Assembly (NCBI RefSeq): GCF_017377735.1
Contig: NZ_JAFVMH010000008.1
Location: 1-64,000 of the forward strand
Source: Acetobacter garciniae
Lineage (GTDB): Bacteria; Pseudomonadota; Alphaproteobacteria; Acetobacterales; Acetobacteraceae
DNA length: 64,000 nt
Reading direction: 5' to 3'
The stretch's first letter is position 1; the number at the start of each line of letters is the position of its first letter. This document shows, in pieces, positions 34,475 to 43,673 of the stretch. The translations under genes were made by a program, and so were the position numbers. The notes beneath the pieces are model-generated. The model was not told the origin of the DNA. It did no database searches and worked only from the letters and a program-made list of their open reading frames with translations.

Positions 34475-34709
34475 GACGACGCCGGACAAGGGCTGCCAGC
34501 GCATTGGCGGCGGCCCCTTCATCGGCGTGCAGGTCGAGCTGTATACGGCCGGGTCTTCCGATCCGGCCCCAGCGGCGCACGAGTGCGGCACCCCCGAACA
34601 GGTCGGGCTGGATGCTCATGGCATAATAGCGCCACTCGTTCCTGTCAGGTCTGATCCGGTGCAGGCGCGCACTGATCGGGAAGAGCATCATCTGCATTAC
34701 AGTCTCCAC
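34434..34709 (-). CDS. Single-domain WGR protein
   Basis: This 91-residue protein consists of almost nothing but a WGR domain: NEWRYYAMSIQPDLFGGAALVRRWGRIGRPGRIQL, with the eponymous WGR at RRWGRIG. WGR domains bind nucleic acid and occur in PARP1 and in stand-alone bacterial proteins on plasmids. It is the only minus-strand gene in this part of the block and overlaps the HU-like gene tail to tail. Confidence 0.82.
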   Translation of the reverse strand: METVMQMMLFPISARLHRIRPDRNEWRYYAMSIQPDLFGGAALVRRWGRIGRPGRIQLDLHADEGAAANALAALVRRRLRRGYQPVGQPRD

Positions 34710-35140
34710 GGCGGATTGTGGATGCTATTACTACAGACAGGGCATCTGTACCAGAGTTTCCTTTGAGGGATACGGCGTGAGCAGGGCGGGCTGCTGTGGC
34801 GGCTCCATCAGACGCCTTCGGCGGCCTACGGCTGGCGCGTCACACGCGCCCTCTGATGCTGGCAATCCCCTGTGCCGGGACCGTGGCCTTTTCTGCTCAG
34901 GAGGCGAAGAGGGTATGGGGACGACCGAAGCTCCCGTGGGAGACCGGCAGACGCGTGAGGGCGGGCGCTGCGTGCAGTAATCGCAGGACAGAATTGCAGT
35001 AAAACGTGAAACTATTAGAGATAATAACGTTGTTTCGTCATTTATTTCTTGGTTTCTGTCCCGTTTCGTGCTAATAATGAACCTGTTCCAGGATACTATG
35101 ACGACGCGCGGATCTCTCCGCAGCAGTGAGGATTTTCGTG
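34710..35140. other. Intergenic region with promoter for the Toprim gene
   Basis: Several short open frames are present, but none has a convincing start or sequence. From about 34985 the sequence becomes AT-rich and holds a promoter pattern shared with two others in the window. Confidence 0.5.
35047..35075 (+). promoter_or_regulatory. Putative promoter of the Toprim-helicase unit
   Basis: TCTTGG, 16 bases, TGCTAAT. The same arrangement (TCTTGC-N16-TACTAAT) occurs before the genes at 47004 and 49295. It lies 66 bases upstream of the ATG at 35141. Confidence 0.5.
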
Positions 35141-36112
35141 ATGGCCTATCAGCGTTTCGAACTGTCCGAGGGTGACCGCCAGGCAATCTTGTCGGGCGTG
35201 TCCTGTGCCGCGTTACTCGAAGATAACGGCTACCTGCTGGTTGCGGAGAAAAGCACCCGCCATTGCCTCAAGTATCGCAAGAACGATGATATCCTGATCG
35301 TCACCCATCATGACCGGGGATGGTGGGATGCCCAGACACCCAAGGGTGTGCCTGGTGCGAGTGGCGATGTCTTCGCGCTGGCCCGTCGTCTCGATCCTGA
35401 GATGACCTGGCGTGAAGTCTGCACCCATCTCGGGGCAAAGGTCGGTGTAGAACCCAAGGGTGCGAAATATGTTAAGGAACGGGCTCCGCGCGCAGACGAG
35501 CGTCCGCCTGCCGAACGCTGGGCAGATCGCAAGCTTCCCCGTCGTGGTGGCAAGGTCTGGACCTATCTCACGGGCGAGCGGTGTCTCCCGGACTGGGTGG
35601 TGCGTCGCGCCATCACCACAGGCTGCATCCGCGACGGATACCATGCGGCATGGTTTGCACATCGCGACGCGCAGGGTCAGGTCTGCGGCGCCGAGCTGCG
35701 TGGCCCTGAAACCCATATGTGCCTCGGTGGCAGCATCAAGACGCTCTTCCGCTTCCGTCCGGGAAGTGGAACTGAGGTGCGCCGCCTGGTGGTGGCGGAA
35801 GCGGCCATCGATGCGCTGTCCTTCGCGGCCCTCGACAGGGAACGCACGCCAGACACGGACTATGTGTCAACCGCAGGTGGGATGGGGCCGGAGACCGTGG
35901 CGACCCTGAAGGTGGAACTCGCTAAAATGCGCGATCTGCCCAACTCCCTTCTGGTCGTAGCAACCGATGACGACGATGCAGGCAACAACTTTGCCGACAT
36001 GCTCTACGTCCTCGCCGATGAGGCTGGTGTCGCGTTCACGCGGCGCCTGCCACCCGATCGGGCCAAGGATTTCAACCAGACACTGAAGAACCTGGCGGCC
36101 CAGGCCGCCTGA
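35141..36112 (+). CDS. DUF3991/Toprim-domain protein
   Basis: This 323-residue protein has an N-terminal DUF3991-type region (YLLVAEKSTRHCLKYRKNDDILIVTHHDRGWWDA, GDVFALARRLDPEMTWREV). A C-terminal Toprim domain follows, with the acidic residues in LVVAEAAIDALSFAA and LVVATDDDDAGN. Toprim domains occur in primases, nucleases and topoisomerases. Plasmid proteins of this kind are often treated as primase-like factors for DNA entering the cell. The start at 35141 has GAGG 9 bases upstream. It is first in a group with the UvrD-like helicase. Confidence 0.82.
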   Translation: MAYQRFELSEGDRQAILSGVSCAALLEDNGYLLVAEKSTRHCLKYRKNDDILIVTHHDRGWWDAQTPKGVPGASGDVFALARRLDPEMTWREVCTHLGAKVGVEPKGAKYVKERAPRADERPPAERWADRKLPRRGGKVWTYLTGERCLPDWVVRRAITTGCIRDGYHAAWFAHRDAQGQVCGAELRGPETHMCLGGSIKTLFRFRPGSGTEVRRLVVAEAAIDALSFAALDRERTPDTDYVSTAGGMGPETVATLKVELAKMRDLPNSLLVVATDDDDAGNNFADMLYVLADEAGVAFTRRLPPDRAKDFNQTLKNLAAQAA

Positions 36113-36129
36113 ACAGATGGATAAACACC

Positions 36130-36831
36130 GTGACTGATCATGGAAAACAGGCCCCGGAGGACCGGGTGGATTACGAACTTTCGCTGCTGACCAATCTGGG
36201 GGAAGCCATGGATACCCTGCGGCGCGCGTTCTATGCGCACCCCGAAGCACAGACCTTGCTCAACCGGACACCGGCCCTTGGGCATGAATTGCCCTGGACC
36301 CTTGTGCGCTGCGCCGAGCCGTCAGTCTCCGTCACCGGGCTCGTTGTCGGTGGCGAGCATGATGAGGGGGCATGGGACCTGGACGGGGTTTTCACGATCT
36401 TTACCTGCGAGCATGTCCCGACCGGCGAATTCCAGACCATCAAGGGGTGGTGCGGTGATGTCTGGGTCCAGGGAAGGTTGCCCGGAACGGGACCGCGGCG
36501 TCCGGACGCACGGATCCTTCTGGCAGAGCTTGAGCGCGCCTCCTGCCACTGGGCGTCCAGTTCGCGCCTGAAGGCCAGATGGGCGGAATTTGCCGCCTTT
36601 GCGGGCGAGAAAGCCTTTCCGGATGCCTTCGTCGAACTGCGCTTTGCTGACGACTGCTACCGTGGACTGATTGTCGATGGCCGGGTCGACTGCAGTGGTG
36701 TGTGGGATTTTAACTCGCTTCTCACGCTGCTTCAGCCGGATGGCGCGCTGGTCAGTCTCGAAGCGGGGCAGGCGGATAGTGTCGCATTGCTTGTAGGAGG
36801 CCATCATGCCGATCTCCTCCGTCGAGCCTGA
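36130..36831 (+). CDS. Hypothetical protein
   Basis: This 233-residue protein has a GTG start at 36130, 17 bases after the Toprim stop. The sequence contains GVFTIFTCEHVPTGEFQTI and CSGVWDFNSLLTLLQPDG but no known motif. Its last 26 bases overlap the helicase gene, so the two are translationally linked and may act together. Confidence 0.6.
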   Translation: MTDHGKQAPEDRVDYELSLLTNLGEAMDTLRRAFYAHPEAQTLLNRTPALGHELPWTLVRCAEPSVSVTGLVVGGEHDEGAWDLDGVFTIFTCEHVPTGEFQTIKGWCGDVWVQGRLPGTGPRRPDARILLAELERASCHWASSSRLKARWAEFAAFAGEKAFPDAFVELRFADDCYRGLIVDGRVDCSGVWDFNSLLTLLQPDGALVSLEAGQADSVALLVGGHHADLLRRA

Positions 36832-38842
36832 CGCGGCCATTGCTGAGCTGACACGTGTGCAACGCGAGGCCGCCTCGCTTGAGGGGCCGGTTGTCGTTCT
36901 GGCGGGTGCGGGCACTGGCAAGACGAAGACACTGGTGGCAGGCGTCGTTGACCGGATCGAGCGTCGTGGCATCAGCCCACATCGCATCCTCGCCGTGACC
37001 TTCACCAACAAGGCCGCCGAGGAAATGCGGGAGCGTATCGGACGGGCATTGGGGCCTGGACGCACACCTCAGTGGCTGGGGACCTTCCATGCGCATGGAC
37101 GGCGACAGTTGCGGATCGATCCCGATATTGCGTCCCTCAGGGACGGGTTCGACGTCTGTGACGCCGAGGACAGCCGCCGGATTGTCCGACGCCTCCTGCA
37201 GCGTGCGACAGATGAGGGCGCTCTTGACCGTGCGGATGGCGACACCTTTCGCAAGCGTGTAAAATCCGTGACGTCCCGCATCGCGATGTTCAAGGATGAT
37301 CTGGTAGCCCCTCATGACGCCCAGGCCGCCGTCGAGCGCTTCACCGGTCGCTTCGGGGCGCGTGACGCCGAGGACGTCATGGCATGGCACATGGCCGCAG
37401 CCCTCTACCCCGCCTACCAGGCGGCCCTGCGTGAAGCGAACCACGCCGATTTCGGTGATCTCCTGCTCTGGCCGACACTGGCCATGCTGCGCGACGAGGC
37501 GTATCGCCGAGACTGGGCCGGGCGCTTCGATGCCGTGCTGGCGGACGAGTTTCAGGACGTCAATCGCCTGCAGTTCCTCTGGCTCCAGCTTCTCAGCCGC
37601 GACCACCGCCAGATCTTTGCTGTAGGCGACGATGCGCAGAGCATCTACGGCTGGCGCGGCGCCAATGTCGGCTTCATCCGCAATTTCTCAGCCGAATTCC
37701 CGGGCGCCCGGATGGTGGCCCTCGAACAGAATTTTCGCTCCACGGGGCATATTCTCAACGCCGCCAACGCGGTCATCGCCCAGGACACGGGACGTCTGGA
37801 GAAGACGCTGTTCACGGCTGAAGGACCGGGAGAGAAGATCGAGGTTCTCGAATTTTCCAGCGGTCAGGATGAGGCACAGGGCCTCGCCCGCGAAATCGGC
37901 CGTCGCCAGCTTGAAGGCGTGCGTCTTGAGGACATGGCGATCCTCTACCGCTTCAACTTCATGTCGCGCCTGCTCGAAGAGGAATTGCTGCGCGCGAAGA
38001 TCCCGTATGAGCTGGTGAACGACACCGCCTTCTGGCAGCGCGCGGTCATCAAGGATGCCCTGGCTCTCCTCCGACTGGCCGATTGTCCCGACGACACCCA
38101 GAGCGATGAAGCCTTCCGCCGTGTCGTCAACCAGCCCGCCCGGGGTGTCGGTGCGAAATCGCTGGCGAAGATCGAGCATCGCGCCGAGACGGCCCTGCTC
38201 TCGCTGTTTGCCGCGACCGAAGAGCTCTACGCGACAGCGAATAGTCGCACGGCCGAACGGGTCGGAGCCTTCCTGCGGGTGATCCGCGAAGAGCAGCTCT
38301 CGGGTGCGACAAATCTGGCCGAACGGATCCGCAGCCTTCTCGATCGCACAGGATATCTCGAGATGCATCGCGCCGCCGGTGAGGAAGGGCGGGCGGCGCT
38401 GGAAAACCTCGAAGAGCTCATCACCCTTGCCGGTGACTTCACCTCGATCGAGGATCTGTTCGATCACGCAGCCCTTGGCTCGGCTGCCGTCGGCCAGTCC
38501 AGCGCAGGGCGCATCCGGCTTATGACCATCCACGGCTCCAAGGGGCTTGAATACAGTCATGTGTTCCTGATGGGCTGGGAGGACACGCAATTTCCCAGTC
38601 TGACCAATCCCGATCAGGACGAGGAACGTCGCCTCGCTTATGTCGCACTGACCCGGGCGCGACGCCGTGCGGCCATTAGCTGGTGCGGCTGGCGCAACGG
38701 GCGTGCGGCAGGACCGTCACCGTTCCTCCACGATATTCTGCCCGCCTCCCTGTGTCGCGGCTGGCTGCGTGCCCCGCGCAAGGGGGCACCAGTGCGACAC
38801 CGCGTCAGCGATGAAGAGGCTCGCGCCTGTTTCGGCTGGTAA
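36806..38842 (+). CDS. UvrD/Rep-family superfamily 1 DNA helicase
   Basis: This 678-residue protein shows all SF1A motifs: Walker A LAGAGTGKTKT (32-42), motif Ia FTNKAAEEMRERI, DExx box LADEFQDVN (~247), motif III GDDAQSIYGWRGA, motif IV ALEQNFRST, motif V IHGSKGLEYSHVF and motif VI RRLAYVALTRAR. It unwinds DNA 3' to 5' and could aid plasmid replication or repair after transfer. It has the family's usual length and looks active. The DEFQ variant of the DExx box is normal for UvrD-like enzymes. Confidence 0.92.
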   Translation: MPISSVEPDAAIAELTRVQREAASLEGPVVVLAGAGTGKTKTLVAGVVDRIERRGISPHRILAVTFTNKAAEEMRERIGRALGPGRTPQWLGTFHAHGRRQLRIDPDIASLRDGFDVCDAEDSRRIVRRLLQRATDEGALDRADGDTFRKRVKSVTSRIAMFKDDLVAPHDAQAAVERFTGRFGARDAEDVMAWHMAAALYPAYQAALREANHADFGDLLLWPTLAMLRDEAYRRDWAGRFDAVLADEFQDVNRLQFLWLQLLSRDHRQIFAVGDDAQSIYGWRGANVGFIRNFSAEFPGARMVALEQNFRSTGHILNAANAVIAQDTGRLEKTLFTAEGPGEKIEVLEFSSGQDEAQGLAREIGRRQLEGVRLEDMAILYRFNFMSRLLEEELLRAKIPYELVNDTAFWQRAVIKDALALLRLADCPDDTQSDEAFRRVVNQPARGVGAKSLAKIEHRAETALLSLFAATEELYATANSRTAERVGAFLRVIREEQLSGATNLAERIRSLLDRTGYLEMHRAAGEEGRAALENLEELITLAGDFTSIEDLFDHAALGSAAVGQSSAGRIRLMTIHGSKGLEYSHVFLMGWEDTQFPSLTNPDQDEERRLAYVALTRARRRAAISWCGWRNGRAAGPSPFLHDILPASLCRGWLRAPRKGAPVRHRVSDEEARACFGW

Positions 38843-38924
38843 TCCGAAGTTCGGTGTCGCGGCACTGATCCATTGAAAGCGGCCTGCGCGCGCGGTCACA
38901 ATCGGCGCGCGCAAACTGTCGGTC

Positions 38925-39572
38925 ATGACAGTACGTATCCCGTCCGTTCGCCAGGCCGCGATGGCGCCAGCAACGGAACCACGCCAGATTTGGGATCTGG
39001 CAGATGTGGCCGGCGCCGAGCTTGATGGACACGGCAATCGTGTCGCCAGCATGGCCCCGCTCATTTTCAGTGAGGCGGGGGCGGATGCCCGTCGGCTCGA
39101 ACTTATCATCCTGGGTGCCCGGCTGCACGACATCGGCAAGCGCCTCATTCCTCCGACAATCCTGCATGCGCCCCGGCGGCTGAGCCCGGCCGAATGGGCG
39201 GTCATGAAGCTGCATCCGATTTTCGGCCTGGAGATCGTCTGTCGCCTTGTCCATGCCGTGCCCCAGGATGTCGCGGACTGCCTTCTGCTTCATCACGAGC
39301 ACTGGGATGGCAGCGGATATCCCGTGGGTCTGTCGGGGGCGACAATTCCCGTGCCGGCCCGGGTCATCGCCATTGCCGATTATATCGACGCCCTGGCGTC
39401 GCCCCGGGATTACAAGCCGGCGGTCTCACTGCGTATCGTGCGCGAGATGGTGCTGAACGAGCGCGGTCGGCTCTTCGACCCCCGTCTGACCGATATCACC
39501 CTCAGATTATGGGACACGCTGATGCAGGCGCGCCGGAGCGCGGATGGACGTCCCGCGGTCACAACTGACTGA
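38925..39572 (+). CDS. HD-GYP domain protein
   Basis: This 215-residue protein has an HD-GYP domain with no attached sensor. The residues are conserved: LDGHGNRVA (His), RLHDIGK (H68-D69), LHPIFG (His), LLHHEHWDGSGYP (H123-H124, 128-133) and IADYIDALAS (Asp). Known members hydrolyse cyclic di-GMP or related cyclic dinucleotides. No GGDEF partner is in the window. The protein would act in the cytoplasm and could influence host motility or biofilm, or hydrolyse a defence signal; both are inference. Confidence 0.82.
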   Translation: MTVRIPSVRQAAMAPATEPRQIWDLADVAGAELDGHGNRVASMAPLIFSEAGADARRLELIILGARLHDIGKRLIPPTILHAPRRLSPAEWAVMKLHPIFGLEIVCRLVHAVPQDVADCLLLHHEHWDGSGYPVGLSGATIPVPARVIAIADYIDALASPRDYKPAVSLRIVREMVLNERGRLFDPRLTDITLRLWDTLMQARRSADGRPAVTTD

Positions 39573-39606
39573 TTCATTCTGGTCGGGCACAACCAGGAGA
39601 GACCTG

Positions 39607-40143
39607 ATGCCACGTCGACGTACCATTCCGACACCCAAAGTCATCTCATATGAGGCCATGTCCGGACCTCAACGCGATCACGCGATGAAGGCCATCCTGA
39701 GCGTCGTGCGCGACGCTCTGCAGCGCGGACCTCACACGGCGCTGGAGCTGCGCGCGGGCGTGCCTCGGGATCTGCTGGGCGCTTTTGCCCCGGTTCTCGA
39801 GACAATGATTACGGCTGGTGAAGTCGCAGCCGTAGGCCACAGCGTTTACGTCAAGGTGCCGTGGATGCCGCAGACACGTCGCGTCGAGGGCAATGCGACA
39901 CGGGATCTGATCCTTGGCACCCTGTCGACGACCATGAAGTCGGGTGCGACGGCCGACGAACTGTCGCATGAGCTGTTCGTGCCCGTCGCCCAGGTGCGCG
40001 TCGCCCTGACAGAGCTTGAGAACGCCGGCCTCATTCATGAGACCCATCATGCCGGTCGCTACCGGATGCTCAGCCTGCGCCAGGCCCGGCACGTCCGCCG
40101 CGGTGCGGCAGGCCGCTTTTTCGCGGATGTCCGTCATGGGTGA
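39607..40143 (+). CDS. Winged-helix hypothetical protein
   Basis: This 178-residue protein follows CCAGGAGAG. Two similar segments with helix-turn-helix character are visible: LSVVRDALQRGPHTALELRAGVPRDLLGAFAPVL and LILGTLSTTMKSGATADELSHELFVPVAQVRVALTELENAGL. The second looks like a winged helix of a regulator. It overlaps the DUF1173 gene by 8 bases, so the two are coupled. Confidence 0.62.
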   Translation: MPRRRTIPTPKVISYEAMSGPQRDHAMKAILSVVRDALQRGPHTALELRAGVPRDLLGAFAPVLETMITAGEVAAVGHSVYVKVPWMPQTRRVEGNATRDLILGTLSTTMKSGATADELSHELFVPVAQVRVALTELENAGLIHETHHAGRYRMLSLRQARHVRRGAAGRFFADVRHG

Positions 40144-41479
40144 CTGGATCACTTTCTCCGATGGCAGTCGCGGACGTCGTTCCTGGGATGGGGATGAGCA
40201 GCGGGCCGCGCGCTGGCAGGCCCTTCTGGCCAGTGTTCACGGCGCGGATCGCAGGCCGCACTGCGACTGTCGCCATCAGGGTGCGCCAGTCGAACTTGTC
40301 GTGCGTCGCAGCGAGCGGCGTGAAGGCGGACGCGTCGTTCAGGCCTATCACCTCGCGCGCTTTCCAGGGCAGGGAGAGCTCCACGGCGTGAGCTGCCCGT
40401 TTCACGAGCGGGATCCACGAGGCAGCGGACGCGATGGCTATACGCAGGGCGTCATCCAGCCCATGGCCGATGGACGCCAGCGTGTCGCCCTCGCCTGCGG
40501 GCTGCGACGCCGGGACCAGGCCGCCGAGGCGACAGAGCGGACGGTCGGGGCGGAGAATGGAGCCGGGGGTGGGGGCGTGCGACAGACACGCATGACGCTT
40601 CTGGGGCTTCTGCATCTCCTGTGGGAGGAAGCGGGGCTGAGCGCCTGGTCGCCCGGCGTAGGACGCCGGCGCCGCTGGTGGCCGGGTGTGCGACATGAGC
40701 TGGAGCGCTGCTCGCGCGAGATCGTGCCGGCGCGGGGACATACGCTCGCGGACTATCTGGCGGTCGTCGGCTATAGGGATGCGGACGCGCCAGCACTGGT
40801 CCGGGCGACAGTCGCGCGCTGCGCGGCAGAGTGGCGGGTGTTGTTTATCGGGGCCGTGGACCGGATCGTCCTGCTTCCGGGCAGGCAGGGCGGGGAGTTC
40901 GTCTCCGTCCGCTTCGATGGCGCGCAGGATTACGATCTGCGGATCTCGGGCAAAGCGGCCTGGGCAGCCTCCCTGCGGCGTCGCTTTCCCATGGCCATGA
41001 CGGCCCTGGCACGCGAGCGTGCGGATCGCGACATTCGCGTGATTGGCCTCGTGGCCGCCACGGCCCGTCTGGTCCGGCCGGGCGAGCGACAGATCGTCCA
41101 GGCGCGGGCTGACGACATCGCACTGATGGAGGTAGAGCCCGATACGCTGATTCCAGTTGCCAGCAGTCACGAGCTGCGGGTCGCACGCGCACTCTGTGTG
41201 GCCAGCAGGTCGTTTATCAAACCTCTGCGCTTCGATGCGCATCGCGACACCGTCCATCCTGATTTCGTGCTGACGGATACGGGTCATCCGCGTGGCACAC
41301 CGATGGAGGTGTTCGGCCGGACCGACGAGGCCTATGAGGCCCGTCGTGCCGAGAAAGCAGCCTATTATCGTGACGTCTACGGCCAGGACGGCTGGTGGTG
41401 CTGGGACGCCGCCAGCGCGCCTGGCGTCATGCCGGCTTTCCCTGCATGGGGCGGACACGGTGAGGCCCGCGATGTCTGA
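40136..41479 (+). CDS. DUF1173 family protein
   Basis: This ~447-residue protein (ATG 40136, or 40127) has the N-terminal pattern of DUF1173: WQALLASVHGADRRPHCDCR, then YHLARFPGQGELHGVSCPFHERD with paired cysteines that could bind zinc. DUF1173 is found on plasmids of proteobacteria, and its function is unknown. It lies in a tightly packed series, overlapping both neighbours by 8 bases. Confidence 0.7.
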   Translation: MGDWITFSDGSRGRRSWDGDEQRAARWQALLASVHGADRRPHCDCRHQGAPVELVVRRSERREGGRVVQAYHLARFPGQGELHGVSCPFHERDPRGSGRDGYTQGVIQPMADGRQRVALACGLRRRDQAAEATERTVGAENGAGGGGVRQTRMTLLGLLHLLWEEAGLSAWSPGVGRRRRWWPGVRHELERCSREIVPARGHTLADYLAVVGYRDADAPALVRATVARCAAEWRVLFIGAVDRIVLLPGRQGGEFVSVRFDGAQDYDLRISGKAAWAASLRRRFPMAMTALARERADRDIRVIGLVAATARLVRPGERQIVQARADDIALMEVEPDTLIPVASSHELRVARALCVASRSFIKPLRFDAHRDTVHPDFVLTDTGHPRGTPMEVFGRTDEAYEARRAEKAAYYRDVYGQDGWWCWDAASAPGVMPAFPAWGGHGEARDV

Positions 41480-42041
41480 GGGCATGGTTATCCCCAGAAT
41501 CTGTGGACAAGCCCGTGGAGAAGTGCCGGGTGAGTTTGCGCGGTACGGGGATCGCGGGTTTGGAGGCACGCGGGCCTCGACGCCCCGGCCTGTCTGCGGC
41601 CGCGAGATCCAGCTTTGCCTCAGCACTATTGGCTGGGGTTTTCTGCAGGTGGAGCGGCGGTCCGGAATCGATCGGCACCAGATCCGGCGCTGGATCCGGG
41701 GAACACCGGCCGACCCGGAGTTTCTCGCATGGCTGCAGGCGCTGCGCGGCCTGCATCAGCGGTATGTGTCTCCCTTCGCACTCACGATCACGGGGCTTGG
41801 GAACAGGCCCTCACTGTGTGCCCACGGCGTCGCGCGGGCCTGTCTGGTGATTGGATGGTCCGAGCGGACGCTCGCTGAGCGAGCCGGTGAGCAGCGCACG
41901 GCGATGCGTCGCAGGCTTTCCAAGGGCGGTCTCTTATGTCCGCGGACCTCGCGGTGGCTGGACCTTCTCGAAAGCGGGCACAGGGATTATCCACGACCCG
42001 AGTATCACGATGTTTCAACAGGGAGTTACCACCATGCTTGA
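41472..42041 (+). CDS. Helix-turn-helix-type hypothetical protein
   Basis: This 189-residue protein starts at ATG 41472 inside the end of the DUF1173 gene. It includes a region that looks like a helix-turn-helix (LQVERRSGIDRHQIRRWIRGTPADPEFLAWL) and a second (VIGWSERTLAERAGEQRTAMRRRLS). It could be a regulator. The last 8 bases overlap gapR. Confidence 0.55.
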   Translation: MSEGMVIPRICGQARGEVPGEFARYGDRGFGGTRASTPRPVCGREIQLCLSTIGWGFLQVERRSGIDRHQIRRWIRGTPADPEFLAWLQALRGLHQRYVSPFALTITGLGNRPSLCAHGVARACLVIGWSERTLAERAGEQRTAMRRRLSKGGLLCPRTSRWLDLLESGHRDYPRPEYHDVSTGSYHHA

Positions 42042-42312
42042 CGGCACATTCGAAGACCAGGAAACGGACACCACGGCCGTTGGCGGCATTGCCGCCGACC
42101 GGCTGCGCAGCATCATCGAACGCGTCGAGCGGCTTGAAGAAGAGCGCAAGGCCCTGGGGGGCGACATCAAGGATATTTTCACGGAGGCCAAATCGGCCGG
42201 CTTTGACGTGAAGGTGATCCGCCAGATCATCCGTATCCGCAAGCAGGAGCCTGCCGAGGTGGAAGAGCAGGAAACGCTGCTCGACATCTATCGCCGCGCC
42301 CTGGGTATGTAG
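42034..42312 (+). CDS. gapR: GapR-family nucleoid-associated protein
   Basis: This 92-residue protein closely matches the DUF2312/GapR pattern: AADRLRSIIERVERLEEERKALGGDIKDIF, then AKSAGFDVKVIRQIIRIRKQ and EEQETLLDIYRRALGM. GapR binds overtwisted DNA ahead of polymerases and supports topoisomerases in alphaproteobacteria. A plasmid copy may help plasmid replication. GGGAG stands 9 bases before the ATG. The presence of this alphaproteobacterial family supports the host assignment. Confidence 0.93.
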   Translation: MLDGTFEDQETDTTAVGGIAADRLRSIIERVERLEEERKALGGDIKDIFTEAKSAGFDVKVIRQIIRIRKQEPAEVEEQETLLDIYRRALGM

Positions 42313-42314
42313 CC

Positions 42315-42491
42315 ATGGCGACAGACGAAAAACATCGCACCTGGTGCATCTGGGCACTCGCAGCCACGGCTGCGGTGTCCCTGACGGTCAATGTCCTGGC
42401 CTGGACGGCGTACGCCCAGGCCAACGCCTATACGTTCGAGGGCGTATCCCTGTCGGGCTTTCTGGGGCTGGTCGAGCAGGGTCTGCCCTGA
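42315..42491 (+). CDS. Small membrane protein (58 residues)
   Basis: A short frame starts 2 bases after the gapR stop codon (ATG at 42315). It encodes MATDEKHRTWCIWALAATAA and continues to a stop at 42489-42491, with one transmembrane helix (IWALAATAAVSLTVNVLAW). Tight spacing to gapR suggests translational coupling. The function is unknown. Confidence 0.6.
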   Translation: MATDEKHRTWCIWALAATAAVSLTVNVLAWTAYAQANAYTFEGVSLSGFLGLVEQGLP

Positions 42492-42740
42492 AGAGCAGGC
42501 GACACTCCAAAAAGAGCAGAAACCCGAAGCAGACCAGAAAAGGATAAAGCTGAAAGAGAGCGTCCTGCCCTGCGGGACAGCCGACACGCCCTTCTGGGGC
42601 CGCTGTCGTGCGAGGCAACCTGGCGGAGCCAGGTCGTCCGCTTCGCTCCCGTGCTGCGCATGCCACGCCCGCCACTCGCGGCCCCTTCCGGTTGCGCATC
42701 GGCAGCCCCGCAGGGCGGCAGCGCACGTGGAGAAAGAAAA

Positions 42741-43673
42741 ATGGCACGCGACAAGGCAGACACTCAAAACCGCCTGGACATTTACACCGAGGTGACGCAG
42801 CGGATCGTCGCTGAAGTCGAAAGCGGTAATATCCCCTGGACGAGGCCCTGGGCCACACGGGGTGTTTCAACCCTGCCACACAACGCCCATACGGGACGGC
42901 GCTACAGCGGGATCAACGTTCTGCTTCTCTGGATCGCGGGCATGTCCGCGGGCTATGGAACGGCCGGATGGATGACGTATAGGCAGGCGCAGGAGGCGGG
43001 CGGGCATGTCCGCAAGGGCGAGCGTGGCACCCAGGTCGTCATGGCCTCCACCTATGTCCCGAAAAACGAGCAGGACAGGGCGCGTGAGTGCAACGAGGAT
43101 CCGCGCGCGGTGCCCTTCCTCAAGCGCTTCACGGTATTCAATTGCGATCAGATCGAGGGGATCGCCGATGCCGGGCCTGAGGCGGATCAGACCGTGGCAC
43201 AGATCGCCAATGCGGATCTCGATGCCTTTGTCGCCGCCACCGGGGTGGATATCCGCTTTGGGGGCGACAAGGCCTATTATGTGCCCTCCCTTGATTACAT
43301 CCAGTGCCCACCTCCCTCGGCCTTTGCGACACCCGAGGACCTGTTCCGGATCGAGGCGCATGAGATGGCGCATTGGTCAGGAGCTGAACACCGTCTGGCC
43401 CGCACGTTTGGCAAGCGCTTTGGCGATGACGCCTACCAGATGGAAGAGCTTGTGGCGGAGATTGCAGCGGCGCAGCTCTGCGCGGTGATGGGTGTTCCGT
43501 CCACCACCCGCCATGCTGCTTATATCCAGCACTGGTTGCGCGTTATGAAATCTGACCGGCAGGCCATTTTCATTGCGGCCCGTCATGCTTCGGCGGCCGT
43601 GGAGTTCCTGCTTCAGGCCGCGGGTCGCGCCAATGATGATGCGGCGGAGGCCCCTGAGGCGATGGCGGCCTGA
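42741..43673 (+). CDS. ardC: ArdC-type antirestriction / zincin-like metallopeptidase protein
   Basis: This 310-residue protein has an N-terminal ssDNA-binding ArdC domain (DIYTEVTQRIVAEVESGNIPWTRPW, RYSGINVLLLW, WMTYRQAQEAGGHVRKGERG). The C-terminal MPTase-PolyVal zinc site is HEMAH (H207, H211), with Glu in MEELVAEIAAAQLC. ArdC proteins protect incoming single-stranded plasmid DNA and counter restriction. The zinc site is intact. GGAGAAAG precedes the ATG. Together with ssb and the methylase-helicase it suits the establishment phase of conjugation. Confidence 0.9.
   Translation: MARDKADTQNRLDIYTEVTQRIVAEVESGNIPWTRPWATRGVSTLPHNAHTGRRYSGINVLLLWIAGMSAGYGTAGWMTYRQAQEAGGHVRKGERGTQVVMASTYVPKNEQDRARECNEDPRAVPFLKRFTVFNCDQIEGIADAGPEADQTVAQIANADLDAFVAATGVDIRFGGDKAYYVPSLDYIQCPPPSAFATPEDLFRIEAHEMAHWSGAEHRLARTFGKRFGDDAYQMEELVAEIAAAQLCAVMGVPSTTRHAAYIQHWLRVMKSDRQAIFIAARHASAAVEFLLQAAGRANDDAAEAPEAMAA

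Noticed and set aside
34777-35002. Short plus-strand frames upstream of the Toprim gene
   Set aside because: No RBS or conserved pattern; they probably lie in a leader or promoter region.
40070-41626. 518-codon minus-strand frame opposite the DUF1173 gene
   Set aside because: It is a shadow frame. The plus strand has consistent overlaps, start sites and a recognisable family.
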